A DNA stretch of 64,000 bases from Gordonia jinhuaensis (GTDB lineage: Bacteria > Actinomycetota > Actinomycetes > Mycobacteriales > Mycobacteriaceae). The notes beneath the pieces are model-generated. The model was not told the origin of the DNA. It worked only from the letters and a program-made list of their open reading frames with translations, and ran no database searches. The stretch lies in NCBI RefSeq assembly GCF_014639795.1, contig NZ_BMGC01000006.1, positions 124,001 through 188,000 of the forward strand, in the 5' to 3' direction. The number at the start of each line of letters is the position of its first letter. Positions within the stretch are counted from its first letter, which is position 1. A program made the translations under genes and the position numbers. This document shows, piece after piece, positions 63,824 to 64,000 of the stretch.

Positions 63824-64000
63824 TCACCGTCTGGTCATGGTGTCGCCGACGGGTCGTCGGTCGATCTCGGCCGCGTCCGCCCATCGCGCCGCAGCGGCGA
63901 CCAGTCGGCGCACGGCCCGCGGTGTCGACGCGGGATGCAGATGCAGGTAGGAGGCGTGCACGCTCCCGATCACCACGCCGTCGTCCACTGTCGACCGTGC
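63824..64000 (-). CDS. Hypothetical protein, 3' part, cut by window edge
   Basis: The last 58 codons of a leftward gene end with TGA at 63824. Visible sequence includes VVIGSVHASYLHLHPAS and TPRAVRRLVAAAARWADAAEIDRRPVGD. I do not recognise it. It lies nine bases before devS, so the two are probably co-transcribed. In other actinobacteria the DevS neighbourhood holds stress proteins and nitroreductases, but the visible part fits neither clearly. Confidence 0.5.
   Translation of the reverse strand, partial: ARSTVDDGVVIGSVHASYLHLHPASTPRAVRRLVAAAARWADAAEIDRRPVGDTMTRR

Overview
The window is high-GC actinobacterial DNA. From about 8.9 kb to the right edge, gene order matches the Mycobacterium tuberculosis blocks dapB-aldR-ald-pepR-pnp-rpsO-ribF-mntR-truB-pptT-pptH and dinF-nrnA-rbfA-infB-ylxR-nusA-rimP-(lipoprotein, DUF4439)-proS-efpA-cysG. 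With the DevR/DevS pair and acyl-ACP desaturase this points to a mycolic-acid actinomycete of the Gordonia/Rhodococcus/Mycobacterium group. Gordonia is my best guess, but the sequence alone does not prove the genus.

Positions 1 to about 8885 are the right part of an integrated mobile element whose left end lies outside the window. A leftward operon holds an excisionase-like HTH gene, a primase-helicase and the start of a third gene. A gene-free segment full of GTAAATCAG iterons looks like an origin. A rightward set holds a TerS-like DNA-binding protein, an unknown protein, a compact serine recombinase, small unknown proteins, an HK97-type capsid-like protein and an HExxH protein. No portal, large terminase or tail gene is visible, so it resembles a phage satellite. 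Its right junction cuts a flavodoxin-like gene at a CTCAAA-TG-TTTGAG site.

8.9-25.4 kb is core chromosome: a TPR-like membrane protein, dapB, divergent aldR/ald, a cNMP-CBS-nucleotidyltransferase protein, an AnsP-type permease, pepR, pnp, rpsO, ribF, mntR, truB, pptT and pptH.

25.5-40.5 kb is a methylated-amine nitrogen-scavenging island. One operon, read right to left, has a cupin gene, two successive three-gene sets (DmmA-like zinc-ribbon protein, FMN/2Fe-2S reductase, heme-dependent oxidative N-demethylase subunit) and amt. A second has gmaS, the three N-methylglutamate-synthase-like genes (mgsABC), one FAD oxidoreductase and a proline-racemase-family epimerase. An XRE-cupin regulator with its own palindromic operator sits at the end. 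The inferred route is dimethylamine to methylamine plus formaldehyde, then gamma-glutamylmethylamide, N-methylglutamate and glutamate.

40.7-44.7 kb has a DUF2235 hydrolase and a large LuxR regulator. 45.0-59.8 kb is the conserved translation/transcription block, then proS, yaaA, efpA and cysG. 59.9-64.0 kb has a small unknown gene, an acyl-ACP desaturase, devR, and convergent devS with a partial upstream gene.

Across the whole chromosomal part, gene junctions repeatedly carry short tandem duplications with a 16 or 17 nt period (nine loci seen), often copying a stop or start codon.
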